Shown: one piece after another, positions 29,698 through 41,236 of the stretch
Layout: every line of letters starts with the position of its first letter
How positions within the stretch are numbered: position 1 is the first letter of the stretch
Assembly (NCBI GenBank): GCA_035771165.1
Contig: JAWNZC010000228.1
Location: 74,501-138,500 of the forward strand
DNA from: Paragorgia papillata
Lineage: Eukaryota; Cnidaria; Anthozoa; Scleralcyonacea; Coralliidae
Direction: 5' to 3'
DNA: 64,000 bases
Notes under the pieces: model-generated
Told to the model about the DNA's origin: nothing
The model's input: the letters and a program-made list of their open reading frames with translations, nothing else
Database searches by the model: none
Made by a program: the position numbers and the translations under genes

Positions 29698-30604
29698 CAT
29701 GCCAGACACCAGGCAGTGGCCTGTGGGCTCCAATAATAGATGGAATATTAATTTGCAATTCTGATGGCTAAAATACGATCATTTCGGCTATAAAACAGAA
29801 CAGAAGTCAATAAATAAAGTGAGAGTTATTCGCCGCTTTAAAATGACTTTGACACATTTTGACTCTTCTTACCAAATATCAAATTAAAGGTTTAATGCTA
29901 GGACAGGCCTGTACCCTCATATAACAAACAAGCCGCATAAATTTCGGTTATTATTTCCTAATCCACAGTCATATTTAATAATAATAACAGCGGTTAAGAC
30001 CCTGGCAACCTAGCAACATCTCCATAAGAAATGGCGGACAAGAACCCGAAATTATCGAGGAATGCTTTGCTTCTTCACGCCGAGTTCAGTATTTATCTCT
30101 CGGCGCATTGATGGATTAAATTACAACGACTCGGATGCAATAAATCGTACATTTTTAAGGCGGGGGTCTTTGGGAACCTATTAAACAACGAAGAAGTGGA
30201 AACGAACAACTCCGCAAAACAAAGTAACGTTCATCCCGAGCAAATTCAGACGTTCGCGCAATCGTGGACAAACAACACAGAAGCAGCCAAAATTGGAGCT
30301 CCAAAATAAGTGATATAGCAGATTAATAGACTTTAAACAGCGAATAAGAGGTATTCTTGTGAGGGGCTCGGGAACCTATTTAGGACGCTCCACAAACTTA
30401 ATAGAAAAATTGTAGTGCTGAACGATTGTTCATATTTGGTGAGGTTTTGGGTTTCGCATGTCGGAATTTACAATAATAAATAACCGAAAATGATTGTTTC
30501 TTTATATCTCTAAGAAAAATTGAAGGACGCCATATTGAATTAATTAAAAAGGGATTCAGTGCGCATTGCTTTGCCCGCCATGTTGTCCTCGATTTCTGGC
30601 CATG
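29698..30604. mobile_element. 907-bp insertion in a satellite 2 unit, possible non-autonomous transposon
   Basis: The satellite reads ...AAAATGACA / TTTTCTGC... in other units. Here 907 unrelated bases sit exactly between these halves. The insert begins CATGCCAGA and ends TCTGGCCATG, a short imperfect inverted end of about 9 bases. I see no target duplication. A 72-codon frame on the minus strand (30398-30616) runs across the right boundary into the satellite, so I do not accept it as a gene. It could be a MITE-like element or a host segment; the family is not recognised. Confidence 0.55.
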
Positions 30605-33600
30605 TTTTCTGCACACCCGCCTTGTGATATGTTAGTATTTCAATAAGAAAATAATGCATATTTACAATTCACGCTCTTCAAATGCGTTTTTTATAACGAT
30701 GCTCGCTATATTTATATAAATAACTTAATGCTATACTATATCTTTATACTGCGGAAGTGAGAACCGTCGCCGCTTTACCTCTAAATTATTTTATTTTGCC
30801 GATGCAATACCGGTTAAAACTCATTAAAATGTAAATGTGTACCATGCAGATGATATTAGAAAACAGCAGCACTGACTATTTGTAAAGAAACAAGCGTAAA
30901 TTAGCAAACTAACGTCCACGGTGTTCAGTGAGAACCGTGGTGAGGACCGTGAGAACCGTGGACGTGGTGACATTTGTCATGACAACCGTACAGGCGTTCT
31001 ATTACGTTATATCTCTCTAATAATTTTCCGCAAATATTTCGCGTTTTATCTTAGTATGTATTAGTAATGTTGTACGTAATATGGTTGCTAATGAAAACCT
31101 AGAACAAGTTTCAATATGTTTTTGTCCCTTTCGTGCCTTTAATAGACGTTGGTAGACGTTTAGAATTTCCGATTTTTAAACCTAGTATCACTTCTCTAAT
31201 ATTTGATTTTGTGCTGAAATTAAAATACGCGTACGTTCTGCAGCAATTGTTAAAATAATCAAAGGCCCCTACCTCAAATAGCGTTATTGCTAATACCGGC
31301 GCAGAACCCGTTTAAGGTTGCGCAACTGGCTAAAATAAACACGTTTTAATTTTCGTTTAAACGCGACGCCCGTTAGTTTAAGAGTGGTATTGCACAAGTT
31401 ATACTCTACACATACATAAATAAATGCGCAATCGAGTGATTGTGAATATATTAAAACTTCGTTTTAGGTAAATCGAGCATTTTTAATTGCATTGGCTGAT
31501 AACGCACCTATTTTAGCCGAAACCATTTTGCATAATACGTGCAAAGACGCCTTGAGCAGTAAACTGACTTTAAAAACAACAAAACTGCCTATTTAATAGC
31601 TTGAAAATGCCCATAACAATTTTGTTAACAATAAATTGTGAACATCTTTGTCAAATATAACTATTTTTAGAAAAATAACTGACTAGGTAACTAGGTTTAT
31701 TTTATGAACTAAAAATGTTTTCGCAGACAATCAGTGACAAAAGTGTTGGGACACTTCAACGTAAAGGACAATATTTTCCGCTCCAAATATCCGCCGGGCC
31801 CCCCTGTTCAATGTTGGTGACTGTTTAGGCGTTCGTGTCAACGTTCACTGAGTTCCTTAATTTAAATTCAACATTGAATAGGGAGGGGGAGGGAGGGATA
31901 CAATTTACTACCAAAATAATTGAAAGAAATATTAGGTAAGTACCAACAATGCGAGATGTCCCAAGGTATTTTGTCACTGATTGTCTGAAAAGCTATTTTC
32001 TTTATATTGTAAAAAAATGCCGTTACAGTCAACTTAGGAGCGTACTTTAAAGCCAAGAAAGCTAAAGCAATGTTATTGTAGACTAAATAAACTATTTCTG
32101 TGCAAAATTCAGTAAGGAAATATGATATTCAATAGTCAAAATGGCCCCCTGTTGTGCGTCTGTTCTGTCCCACGGTTCTCACAACGGTTCTCACTACGGT
32201 TCTCACCAGAAAAACATGTATTAGAACGAAGATTGTGGTTTAAAAATGACATTTTCTGCACACCCCGCCTTGTGATATGTTAGTTTTTCAATAAGAAAAT
32301 AATGCATATTTACAATTCACGCTCTTCAAATGCGTTTTTTATAACGATGCTCGCTATATTTATATAAATAACTTAATGCTATACTATATCTTTTATACTG
32401 CGGAAGTGAGAACCGTCGCCGCTTTACCTCTAAATTATTTTATTTTGCCGATGCAATACCGGTTTAAAACTCATTAAATGTAAAGTATACCATGCAGATG
32501 ATATTAGAAAACAGCAGCACTGACTATTTGTAAAGAAACAAGCGTAAATTAGCAAACTAACGTTCCACGGTGTTCAGTGAGAACCGTGGTGAGGACCGTG
32601 GAGAACCCGTGGACGTGGTGACATTTGTCATGACAACCGTACAGGCGTTCTATTACGTTATATCTCTCAAATAATTTTCCGCAAATATTTCGCGTTTTAT
32701 CTTAGTATGTATTAGTAAGTGTTGTACGTAATATGGTTGCTAATGAAAACCTAGAACAAGTTTTCAATATGTTTTGTCCCTTTCGTGCCTTTAATAGACG
32801 TTGGTTAGACGTTTAGAATTTCCGATTTTTAAACCTTAGTATCACTTCTCTAATATTTGATTTTGTGCTGAAATTAAAATACGCGTACGTTCTGCAGCAA
32901 TTGTTAAAATAATCAAAGGCCCCTACCTCAAATAGCGTTATTGCTAATACCGGCGCAGAACCCGTTTTAAGGTTGCGCAACTGGCTAAAATAAACACGTT
33001 TTAATTTTCGTTTAAACGCGAACGCCCGTTAGTTGAAGAGTGGTATTGCACAAGTTATACTCTACACATACATAAAATAAATGCGCAATCGAGTGATTGT
33101 GAATATATTAAAACTTCGTTTTAGGTAAATCGAGCATTTTTAATTGCATTGCTGATAACGCACCTATTTTAGCCGAAACCTTTTTGCATAATACGTGCAA
33201 AGACGCCTTGAGCAGTAAACTGACTTTAAAACAACAAAACTGCCTATTTAATAGCTTGAAAATGCCCATAACAATTTTGTTAACAATAAATTGTGAACAT
33301 CTTTGTCAAATATAACTATTTTTAGAAAAATAACTGACTAGGTAACTAGGTTTATTTTATGAACTAAAAATGTTTTCGCAGACAATCAGTGACAAAAGTG
33401 TTGGGACACTTCAACGTAAAGGACAATATTTTCCGCTCCAAATATCCGCCGCCCCCCTGTTCAATGTTGGTGACTGTTTAGGCGTTCGTGTCAACGTTCA
33501 CTGAGTTCCTTAATTTAAATTCAACATTGAATAGGGAGGGGGAGGGAGGGATACAATTTACTACCAAAATAATTGAAAGAAATATTAGGTAAGTACCAAC

Positions 33601-36600
33601 AATGCGAGATGTCCCAAGGTATTTTGTCACTGATTGTCTGAAAAGCTATTTTCTTTATATTGTAAAAAATGCCGTTACAGTCAACTTAGGAGCGTACTTT
33701 AAAGCCAAGAAAGCTAAAGCAATGTTATTGTAGACTAAATAAACTATTTCTGTGCAAAATTCAGTAAGGAAATATGATATTCAATAGTCAAAATGGCCCC
33801 CTGTTGTGCGTCTGTTCTGTCCACGGTTCTCACAACGGTTCTCACTACGGTTCTCACCAGAAAAACATGTATTAGAACGAAGATTGTGGTTTAAAATGAC
33901 ATTTTCTGCACACCCGCCTTGTGATATGTTAGTTTTCAATAAGAAAATAATGCATATTTACAATTCACGCTCTTCAAATGCGTTTTTTATAACGATGCTC
34001 GCTATATTTATATAAATAACTTAATGCTATACTATATCTTTATACTGCGGAAGTGAGAACCGTCGCCGCTTTACCTCTAAATTATTTTATTTTGCCGATG
34101 CAATACCGGTTAAAACTCATTAAATGTAAAGTATACCATGCAGATGATATTAGAAAACAGCAGCACTGACTATTTGTAAAGAAACAACCGTAAATTAGCA
34201 AACTAACGTCCACGGTGTTCAGTGAGAACCGTGGTGAGAACCGTGAGAACCGTGGACGTGGTGACATTTGTCATGACAACCGTACAGGCGTTCTATTACG
34301 TTATATCTCTCTAATAATTTTCCGCAAATATTTCGCGTTTTATCTTAGTATGTATTAGTAATGTTGTACGTAATATGGTTGCTAATGAAAACCTAGAACA
34401 AGTTTCAATATGTTTTGTCCCTTTCGTGCCTTTAATAGACGTTGGTAGACGTTTAGAATTTCCGATTTTTAAACCTAGTATCACTTCTCTAATATTTGAT
34501 TTTGTGCTGAAATTAAAATACGCGTTCGTTCTGCAGCAATTGTTAAAATAATCAAAAGGCCCCTACCTAAAATAGCGTTATTGCTAATACCGGCGCAGAA
34601 CCCGTTTAAGGTTGCGCAACTGGCTAAAATAAATACGTTTTAATTTTCGTTTAACGCGACGCCCGTTAGTTGAAGAGTGGTATTGCACAAGTTATACTCT
34701 ACACATACATAAATAAATGCGCAATCGAGTGATTGTGAATATATTAAAACTTCGTTTTAGGTAAATCGAGCATTTTTAATTGCATTGCTGATAACGCACC
34801 TATTTTAGCCGAAACCTTTTTGCATAATACGTGCAAAGACGCCTTGAGCAGTAAACTGACTTTAAAACAACAAAACTGCCTATTTAATAGCTTTGAAAAT
34901 GCCCATAACAATTTTGTTAACAATAAATTGTGAACATCTTTGTCAAAATATAACTATTTTTAGAAAAATAACTGACTAGGTAACTAGGTTTATTTTATGA
35001 ACTAAAAAATGTTTTCGCAGACAATCAGTGACAAAAGTGTTGGGACACTTCAACGTAAAGGACAATATTTTCCGCTCCAAATATCCCCCGGCCCCCCTGT
35101 TCAATGTTGGTGACTGTTTAGGCGTTCGTGTCAACGTTCACTGAGTTCCTTAATTTAAATTCAACATTGAATAGGGAGGGGGAGGGAGGGATACAATTTA
35201 CTACCAAAATAATTGAAAGAAATATTAGGTAAGTACCAACAATGCGAGATGTCCCAAGGTATTTTGTCACTGATTGTCTGAAAAGCTATTTTCTTTAATA
35301 TTGTAAAAAATGCCGTTACAGTCAACTTAGGAGCGTACTTTAAAGCCAAGAAAGCTAAAGCAATGTTATTGTAGACTAAATAAACTATTTCTGTGCAAAA
35401 TTCAGTAAGGAAATATGATATTCAATAGTCAAAATGGCCCCCTGTTGTGCGTCTGTTCTGTCCACGGTTCTCACAACGGTTCTCACTACGGTTCTCACCA
35501 GAAAAAACATGTATTAGAACGAAGATTGTGGTTTAAAATGACATTTTCTGCACACCCGCCTTGTGATATGTTAGTTTTCAATAAGAAAATAATGCATATT
35601 TACAATTCACGCTCTTCAAATGCGTTTTTTATAACGATGCTCGCTATATTTATATAAATAACTTAATGCTATACTATATCTTTATACTGCGGAAGTGAGA
35701 ACCGTCGCCGCTTTACCTCTAAATTATTTTATTTTGCCGATGCAATACCGGTTAAAACTCATTAAATGTAAAGTATACCATGCAGATGATATTAGAAAAC
35801 AGCAGCACTGACTATTTGTAAAGAAACAACCGTAAATTAGCAAACTAACGTCCACGGTGTTCAGTGAGAACCGTGGTGAGAACCGTGAGAACCGTGGACG
35901 TGGTGACATTTGTCATGACAACCGTACAGGCGTTCTATTACGTTATATCTCTCTAATAATTTTCCGCAAATATTTCGCGTTTTATCTTAGTATGTATTAG
36001 TAATGTTGTACGAAATATGGTTGCTAATGAAAACCTAGAACAAGTTTCAATATGTTTTGTCCCTTTCGTGCCTTTAATAGACGTTGGTAGACGTTTAGAA
36101 TTTCCGATTTTTAAACCTAGTATCACTTCTCTAATATTTGATTTTGTGCTGAAATTAAAATACGCGTACGTTCTGCAGCAATTGTTAAAATAATCAAAAG
36201 GCCCCTACCTAAAAATAGCGTTATTGCTAATACCGGCGCAGAACCCGTTAAGGTTTGCGCAACTGGCTAAAATAAATACGTTTTAATTTTCGTTTAACGC
36301 GACGCCCGTTAGTTGAAGAGTGGTATTGCACAAGTTATACTCTACACATACATAAATAAATGCGCAATCGAGTGATTGTGAATATATTAAAACTTCGTTT
36401 TAGGTAAATCGAGCATTTTTAATTGCATTGCTGATAACGCACCTATTTTAGCCGAAACCTTTTTGCATAATACGTGCAAAGACGCCTTGAGCAGTAAACT
36501 GACTTTAAAACAACAAAACTGCCTATTTAATAGCTTGAAAATGCCCATAACAATTTTGTTAACAATAAATTGTGAACATCTTTGTCAAATATAACTATTT

Positions 36601-38293
36601 TTAGAAAAATAACTGACTAGGTAACTAGGTTTATTTTATGAACTAAAAATGTTTTCGCAGACAATCAGTGACAAAAGTGTTGGGACACTTCAACGTAAAG
36701 GACAATATTTTCCGCTCCAAATATCCCCCGGCCCCCCTGTTCAATGTTGGTGACTGTTTAGGCGTTCGTGTCAACGTTCACTGAGTTCCTTAATTTAAAT
36801 TCAACATTGAATAGGGAGGGGGAGGGAGGGATACAATTTACTACCAAAATAATTGAAAGAAATATTAGGTAAGTACCAACAATGCGAGATGTCCCAAGGT
36901 ATTTGTCACTGATTGTCTGAAAAGCTATTTTCTTTATATTGTAAAAAATGCCGTTACAGTCAACTTAGGAGCGTACTTTAAAGCCAAGAAAGCTAAAGCA
37001 ATGTTATTGTAGACTAAATAAACTATTTCTGTGCAAAATTCAGTAAGGAAATATGATATTCAATAGTCAAAATGGCCCCCTGTTGTGCGTCTGTTCTGTC
37101 CACGGTTCTCACAACGGTTCTCACTACGGTTGTCACCAGAAAAACATGTATTAGAACGAAGATTGTGGTTTAAAATGACATTTTCTGCACACCCGCCTTG
37201 TGATATGTTAGTTTTCAATAAGAAAATAATGCATATTTACAATTCACGCTCTTCAAATGCGTTTTTTATAACGATGCTCGCTATATTTATATAAATAACT
37301 TAATGCTATACTATATCTTTATACTGCGGAAGTGAGAACCGTCGCCGCTTTACCTCTAAATTATTTTATTTTGCCGATGCAATACCGGTTAAAACTCATT
37401 AAATGTAAAGTATACCATGCAGATGATATTAGAAAACAGCAGCACTGACTATTTGTAAAGAAAACAAGCGTAAATTAGCAAACTAACGTCCACGGTGTTC
37501 AGTGAGAACCGTGGTGAGAACCGTGAGAACCGTGGACGTGGTGACATTTGTCATGACAACCGTACAGGCGTTCTATTACGTTATATCTCTCTAATAATTT
37601 TCCGCAAATATTTCGCGTTTTATCTTAGTATGTATTAGTAATGTTGTACGTAATATGGTTGCTAATGAAAACCTAGAACAAGTTTCAATATGTTTTGTCC
37701 CTTTCGTGCCTTTAATAGACGTTGGTAGACGTTTAGAATTTCCGATTTTTAAACCTAGTATCACTTCTCTAATATTTGATTTTGTGCTGAAATTAAAATA
37801 CGCGTACGTTCTGCAGCAATTGTTAAAATAATCAAAGGCCCCTACCTCAAATAGCGTTATTGCTAATACCGGCGCAGAACCCGTTTAAGGTTGCGCAACT
37901 GGCTAAAATAAACACGTTTTAATTTTCGTTTAACGCGACGCCCGTTAGTTGAAGAGTGGTATTGCACAAGTTATACTCTACACATACATAAATAAATGCG
38001 CAATCGAGTGATTGTGAATATATTAAAACTTCGTTTTAGGTAAATCGAGCATTTTTAATTGCATTGCTGATAACGCACCTATTTTAGCCGAAACCTTTTT
38101 GCATAATACGTGCAAAGACGCCTTGAGCAGTAAACTGACTTTAAAACAACAAAACTGCCTATTTAATAGCTTGAAAATGCCCATAACAATTTTGTTAACA
38201 ATAAATTGTGAACATCTTTGTCAAATATAACTATTTTTAGAAAAATAACTGACTAGGTAACTAGGTTTATTTTATGAACTAAAAATGTTTTCG

Positions 38294-38556
38294 CAGACAA
38301 TCAGTGACAAAAGTGTTGGGACACTTCAACGTAAAGGACAATATTTTCCGCTCCAAATATCCCCCGGCCCCCCTGTTCAATGTTGGTGACTGTTTAGGCG
38401 TTCGTGTCAACGTTCACTGAGTTCCTTAATTTAAATTCAACATTGAATAGGGAGGGGGAGGGAGGGATACAATTTACTACCAAAATAATTGAAAGAAATA
38501 TTAGGTAAGTACCAACAATGCGAGATGTCCCAAGGTATTTTGTCACTGATTGTCTG
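38294..38556. mobile_element. Foldback/MITE-like segment of satellite 2 (representative copy)
   Basis: A 263-base segment with 19-base perfect inverted ends, CAGACAATCAGTGACAAAA and its complement. After a short mismatch the ends continue with GGGACA/TGTCCC. Inside is a second inverted pair, CCCCCTGTTCAATGTTG against CAACATTGAATAGGGAGG. Copies recur once per full unit (for example 36658-36919 and 61455-61717) and are missing from three units. This fits a small inverted-repeat element captured into, or lost from, the satellite monomer. Confidence 0.7.
38450..38466 (+). other. Predicted G-quadruplex (one per full satellite 2 unit)
   Basis: GGGAGGGGGAGGGAGGG has four runs of at least three G separated by single A residues, a strong intramolecular quadruplex pattern. 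It lies in the right arm of the foldback segment and recurs in each full unit, for example at 29328, 31878, 33532, 35172, 59970 and 61609 (approximate starts). Confidence 0.75.
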
Positions 38557-38736
38557 AAAAGCTATTTTCTTTATATTGTAAAAAATGCCGTTACAGTCAA
38601 CTTAGGAGCGTACTTTAAAGCCAAGAAAGCTAAAGCAATGTTATTGTAGACTAAATAAACTATTTCTGTGCAAAATTCAGTAAGGAAATATGATATTCAA
38701 TAGTCAAAATGGCCCCCTGTTGTGCGTCTGTTCTGT

Positions 38737-38774
38737 CCACGGTTCTCACAACGGTTCTCACTACGGTTCTCACC
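38737..38774. repeat. GGTTCTCAC triplet block (representative satellite 2 copy)
   Basis: Three near-tandem copies of ACGGTTCTCAC separated by two to three bases. The complementary block GTGAGAACCG lies about 400 bases downstream at 39141, so each unit can form a long-range hairpin. Confidence 0.8.
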
Positions 38775-39140
38775 AGAAAAACATGTATTAGAACGAAGAT
38801 TGTGGTTTAAAATGACATTTTCTGCACACCCGCCTTGTGATATGTTAGTTTTCAATAAGAAAATAATGCATATTTACAATTCACGCTCTTCAAATGCGTT
38901 TTTTATAACGATGCTCGCTATATTTATATAAATAACTTAATGCTATACTATATCTTTATACTGCGGAAGTGAGAAACCGTCGCCGCTTTACCTCTAAATT
39001 ATTTTATTTTGGCCGATGCAATACCGGTTAAAAACTCATTAAATGTAAAGTATACCATGCAGATGATATTAGAAAACAGCAGCACTGACTATTTGTAAAG
39101 AAACAAGCGTAAATTAGCAAACTAACGTCCACGGTGTTCA

Positions 39141-39176
39141 GTGAGAACCGTGGTGAGAACCGTGAGAACCGTGGAC
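39141..39176. repeat. GTGAGAACC triplet block (representative satellite 2 copy)
   Basis: Three near-tandem copies of GTGAGAACCGT, the inverted complement of the block at 38737. A further single copy (GTGAGAAACCGTCGCC) lies at about 38970 between the two blocks. Confidence 0.8.
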
Positions 39177-40052
39177 GTGGTGACATTTGTCATGACAACC
39201 GTACAGGCGTTCTATTACGTTATATCTCTCTAATAATTTTCCGCAAATATTTCGCGTTTTATCTTAGTATGTATTAGTAATGTTGTACGTAATATGGTTG
39301 CTAATGAAAACCTAGAACAAGTTTCAATATGTTTTGTCCCTTTCGTGCCTTTAATAGACGTTGGTAGACGTTTAGAATTTCCGATTTTTAAACCTAGTAT
39401 CACTTCTCTAATATTTGATTTTGTGCTGAAATTAAAATACGCGTACGTTCTGCAGCAATTGTTAAAATAATCAAAGGCCCCTACCTCAAATAGCGTTATT
39501 GCTAATACCGGCGCAGAACCCGTTAAGGTTGCGCAACTGGCTAAAATAAACACGTTTTAATTTTCGTTTAACGCGAACGCCCGTTTAGTTGAAGAGTGGT
39601 ATTGCACAAGTTATACTCTACACATACATAAATAAATGCGCAATCGAGTGATTGTGAATATATTAAAACTTCGTTTTAGGTAAATCGAGCATTTTTAATT
39701 GCATTGCTGATAAAACGCACCTATTTTAGCCGAAACCTTTTTGCATAATACGTGCAAAGACGCCTTGAGCAGTAAACTGACTTTAAAACAACAAAACTGC
39801 CTATTTAATAGCTTGAAAATGCCCATAAACAATTTTGTTAACAATAAATTGTGAACATCTTTGTCAAATATAACTATTTTTAGAAAAATAACTGACTAGG
39901 TAACTAGGTTTATTTTATGAACTAAAAATGTTTTCGCAGACAATCAGTGACAAAAGTGTTGGGACACTTTCAACGTAAAGGACAATATTTTCCGCTCCAA
40001 ATATCCCCCGGCCCCCCTGTTCAATGTTGGTGACTGTTTAGGCGTTCGTGTC

Positions 40053-40058
40053 AACGTT
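40053..40058. repeat. Left target-site duplication of the Polinton (AACGTT)
   Basis: AACGTT directly precedes the element and is repeated directly after it at 59931. Undisturbed satellite units have one copy, in GTGTCAACGTTCACTGAG. A 6-base duplication is the known Polinton signature. Confidence 0.95.
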
Positions 40059-40352
40059 AGTAGTGTCAAAATGCGGGTCCTGGGACATTTTGTAAAAGAG
40101 ATGACAACCCATCCCACCCCCTTCCAAAATTTTTTTGATATCGGATCCTGGGACATGTTTTAAAAATGGCCGCCAAAATTTTCAGGAGGGGGGTTTTCAA
40201 ATTTTTAGGAGGGGGGTTTGCCAAATTTTTTTCAAAATGGCTGCCAAGTTTTTTCAAAATTTTCAGGAGGGGGGTTTTCAAATTTTTTAGGGTTTTGGGT
40301 TTTCAAAATGGTTGCCAAGTTTTTGGGGTTTGGGGGTTTGCCAAAATTTTTA
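40059..40352 (+). repeat. Left terminal inverted repeat of the Polinton
   Basis: About 294 bases matching the complement of 59637-59930, with about five differences, mostly homopolymer length. It is built of internal sub-repeats: two CAGGAGGGGGGTTTTCAAA blocks, one TAGGAGGGGGGTTTGCCAAA block, and CAAAATGGCTGCCAAG/CAAAATGGTTGCCAAG. Confidence 0.93.
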
Positions 40353-40368
40353 AGAATTTTTTAAATAA

Positions 40369-40569
40369 ATGAATACCAAACGGAGTAACTTATGTCCAGA
40401 CAGAGAAGGATGTATGTGGGTAGGTTTTACAAAATATCCAGGCAGAAAACCAAACATTATATATTTTAACAAAAGTACAGACCCAAGAACAGTTTGCACT
40501 TATATACATCCAGGCGAAACAAAAGTCCAAATGTTAGTTAGAACAGGTGTATATGATACAGTTTTTTAA
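40369..40569 (+). CDS. Hypothetical protein, 66 aa
   Basis: First frame inside the left terminal repeat, beginning MNTKRSNLCP. The start is supported by the AAATAAATG context shared by many genes of this element. The product is small and polar with three cysteines and no membrane segment or recognised domain. It stands alone, with about 95 bases of T-rich sequence before the next frame. The function is unknown. Its position just inside the terminus and the shared start context argue that it is a real gene. Confidence 0.5.
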   Translation: MNTKRSNLCPDREGCMWVGFTKYPGRKPNIIYFNKSTDPRTVCTYIHPGETKVQMLVRTGVYDTVF

Positions 40570-40664
40570 TTTTCTGTATTTTTTTCTGTATATTTTTTTT
40601 AAGTTTTCCAAAAGTTTTTTAAATTGAATGTTTGTTTTTAAAAACCCAAGAAAAAATAAGAACA

Positions 40665-40937
40665 ATGAATACAATGAATACAATGAATACAATTAATGCA
40701 ATGAACAAATATGCTTTTTCTTCTAACCAGATTGTAACAAGCAAAGAATTTAGAGACTCATGGGAACAAGAATGGAAACATCTTAATTCCATTTACAAAC
40801 AAGAAAAGAAAACATTTAATAAATTTCTTAAAAAACATTTTAAAAAAAACAAGCATGGAGCCAAACTGAATAAAGAAAAATTTGAAAAAATATGGTCTGA
40901 AAAATTTATGATTTTGAATATTAAAATTCGAAGATGA
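40665..40937 (+). CDS. Hypothetical basic protein, about 90 aa
   Basis: The start is ambiguous: in-frame ATGs at 40665, 40674 and 40683 arise from a short ATGAATACA tandem repeat, so the N-terminus varies by repeat number. The rest is rich in Lys, Glu and Trp (EFRDSWEQEWKHLNS, then FLKKHFKKNK) and is probably alpha-helical. The frame stops at 40937, but another frame stays open with an acidic stretch to a stop at 40971, suggesting a single-base frame change near 40920. No domain is recognised. It is followed by intergenic sequence holding the first TATAAC/GTTATA hairpin. Confidence 0.5.
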   Translation: MNTMNTMNTINAMNKYAFSSNQIVTSKEFRDSWEQEWKHLNSIYKQEKKTFNKFLKKHFKKNKHGAKLNKEKFEKIWSEKFMILNIKIRR

Positions 40938-41054
40938 ACAGGAAAGAATTTTTGATGAAATTAATTCTTAAAAAAAGTATAATTTCCAAACACCATTTTA
41001 AATTTTCAAAATCTCTTATTTTTTAAAAATCTTTAACAAAAACTTTTTAAAATA

Positions 41055-41074
41055 TATAACAAAATAATGTTATA
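41055..41074. terminator. Hairpin TATAAC-N8-GTTATA (copy 1)
   Basis: Six-base stem and eight-base A-rich loop preceded by ACTTTTTAAAATA. The same block recurs at 45365 and 48045, and inverted at 48837, each time just past a gene end. A role in RNA 3'-end formation is inferred. Confidence 0.55.
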
Positions 41075-41233
41075 AATTTTACCAAACTAAATCCTAAAAA
41101 TAACGTTATTTCTTGTATATGCGATACAAGATTTAGTCAAAATATTAGGTTTGTTAACGATAACCTTAAAATAGTTGAACTAGATCCTGAAAATACCGTT
41201 GAAATTACCAAACATAAAAATTTTCCAAGATAA
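41060..41233 (+). CDS. Open frame without ATG, about 57 codons, possible gene fragment
   Basis: A frame open from just after a stop at 41057 to TAA at 41231 reads like protein (mixed polar and hydrophobic, including CICDTRFSQNIRFVND) but has no ATG. It could be a small gene whose start is hidden by a frame change, or chance. The next gene starts four bases later. Confidence 0.25.
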   Translation, partial: QNNVINFTKLNPKNNVISCICDTRFSQNIRFVNDNLKIVELDPENTVEITKHKNFPR

Positions 41234-41236
41234 ATA

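Larger units (their letters stand above)
19769..40058. repeat. Satellite 2, block B (about 12 units, left of the Polinton)
   Basis: Unit starts, scored by CAGACAATCAGTGACAAAA, lie near 19807, 21533, 23310, 29175, 31727, 33382, 35021, 36661, 38297 and 39939. Between 25.0 and 29.2 kb, three units of about 1.39 kb lack the foldback segment. The clean period is about 1640 bases. 20860-23640 is indel-rich like block A; the rest is clean and nearly identical between copies. No host gene is supported: the recurrent 60-80 residue frames are the same repeat read many times, and they break from unit to unit. Confidence 0.95.

Noticed and set aside
29698..30604. Helitron origin for the 907-bp insertion, because it sits between A and T without duplication
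   Set aside because: The ends are CATG, not TC and CTRR, and no terminal hairpin is seen.
30398..30616. A 72-codon minus-strand frame in the 907-bp insertion
   Set aside because: It crosses the insertion boundary into the satellite and matches no recognised domain.
40066..40372. Frames rich in Phe, Lys and Gly within the terminal repeats on both strands
   Set aside because: They arise from G/T-rich sub-repeats and appear symmetrically at both ends, so they are not genes.
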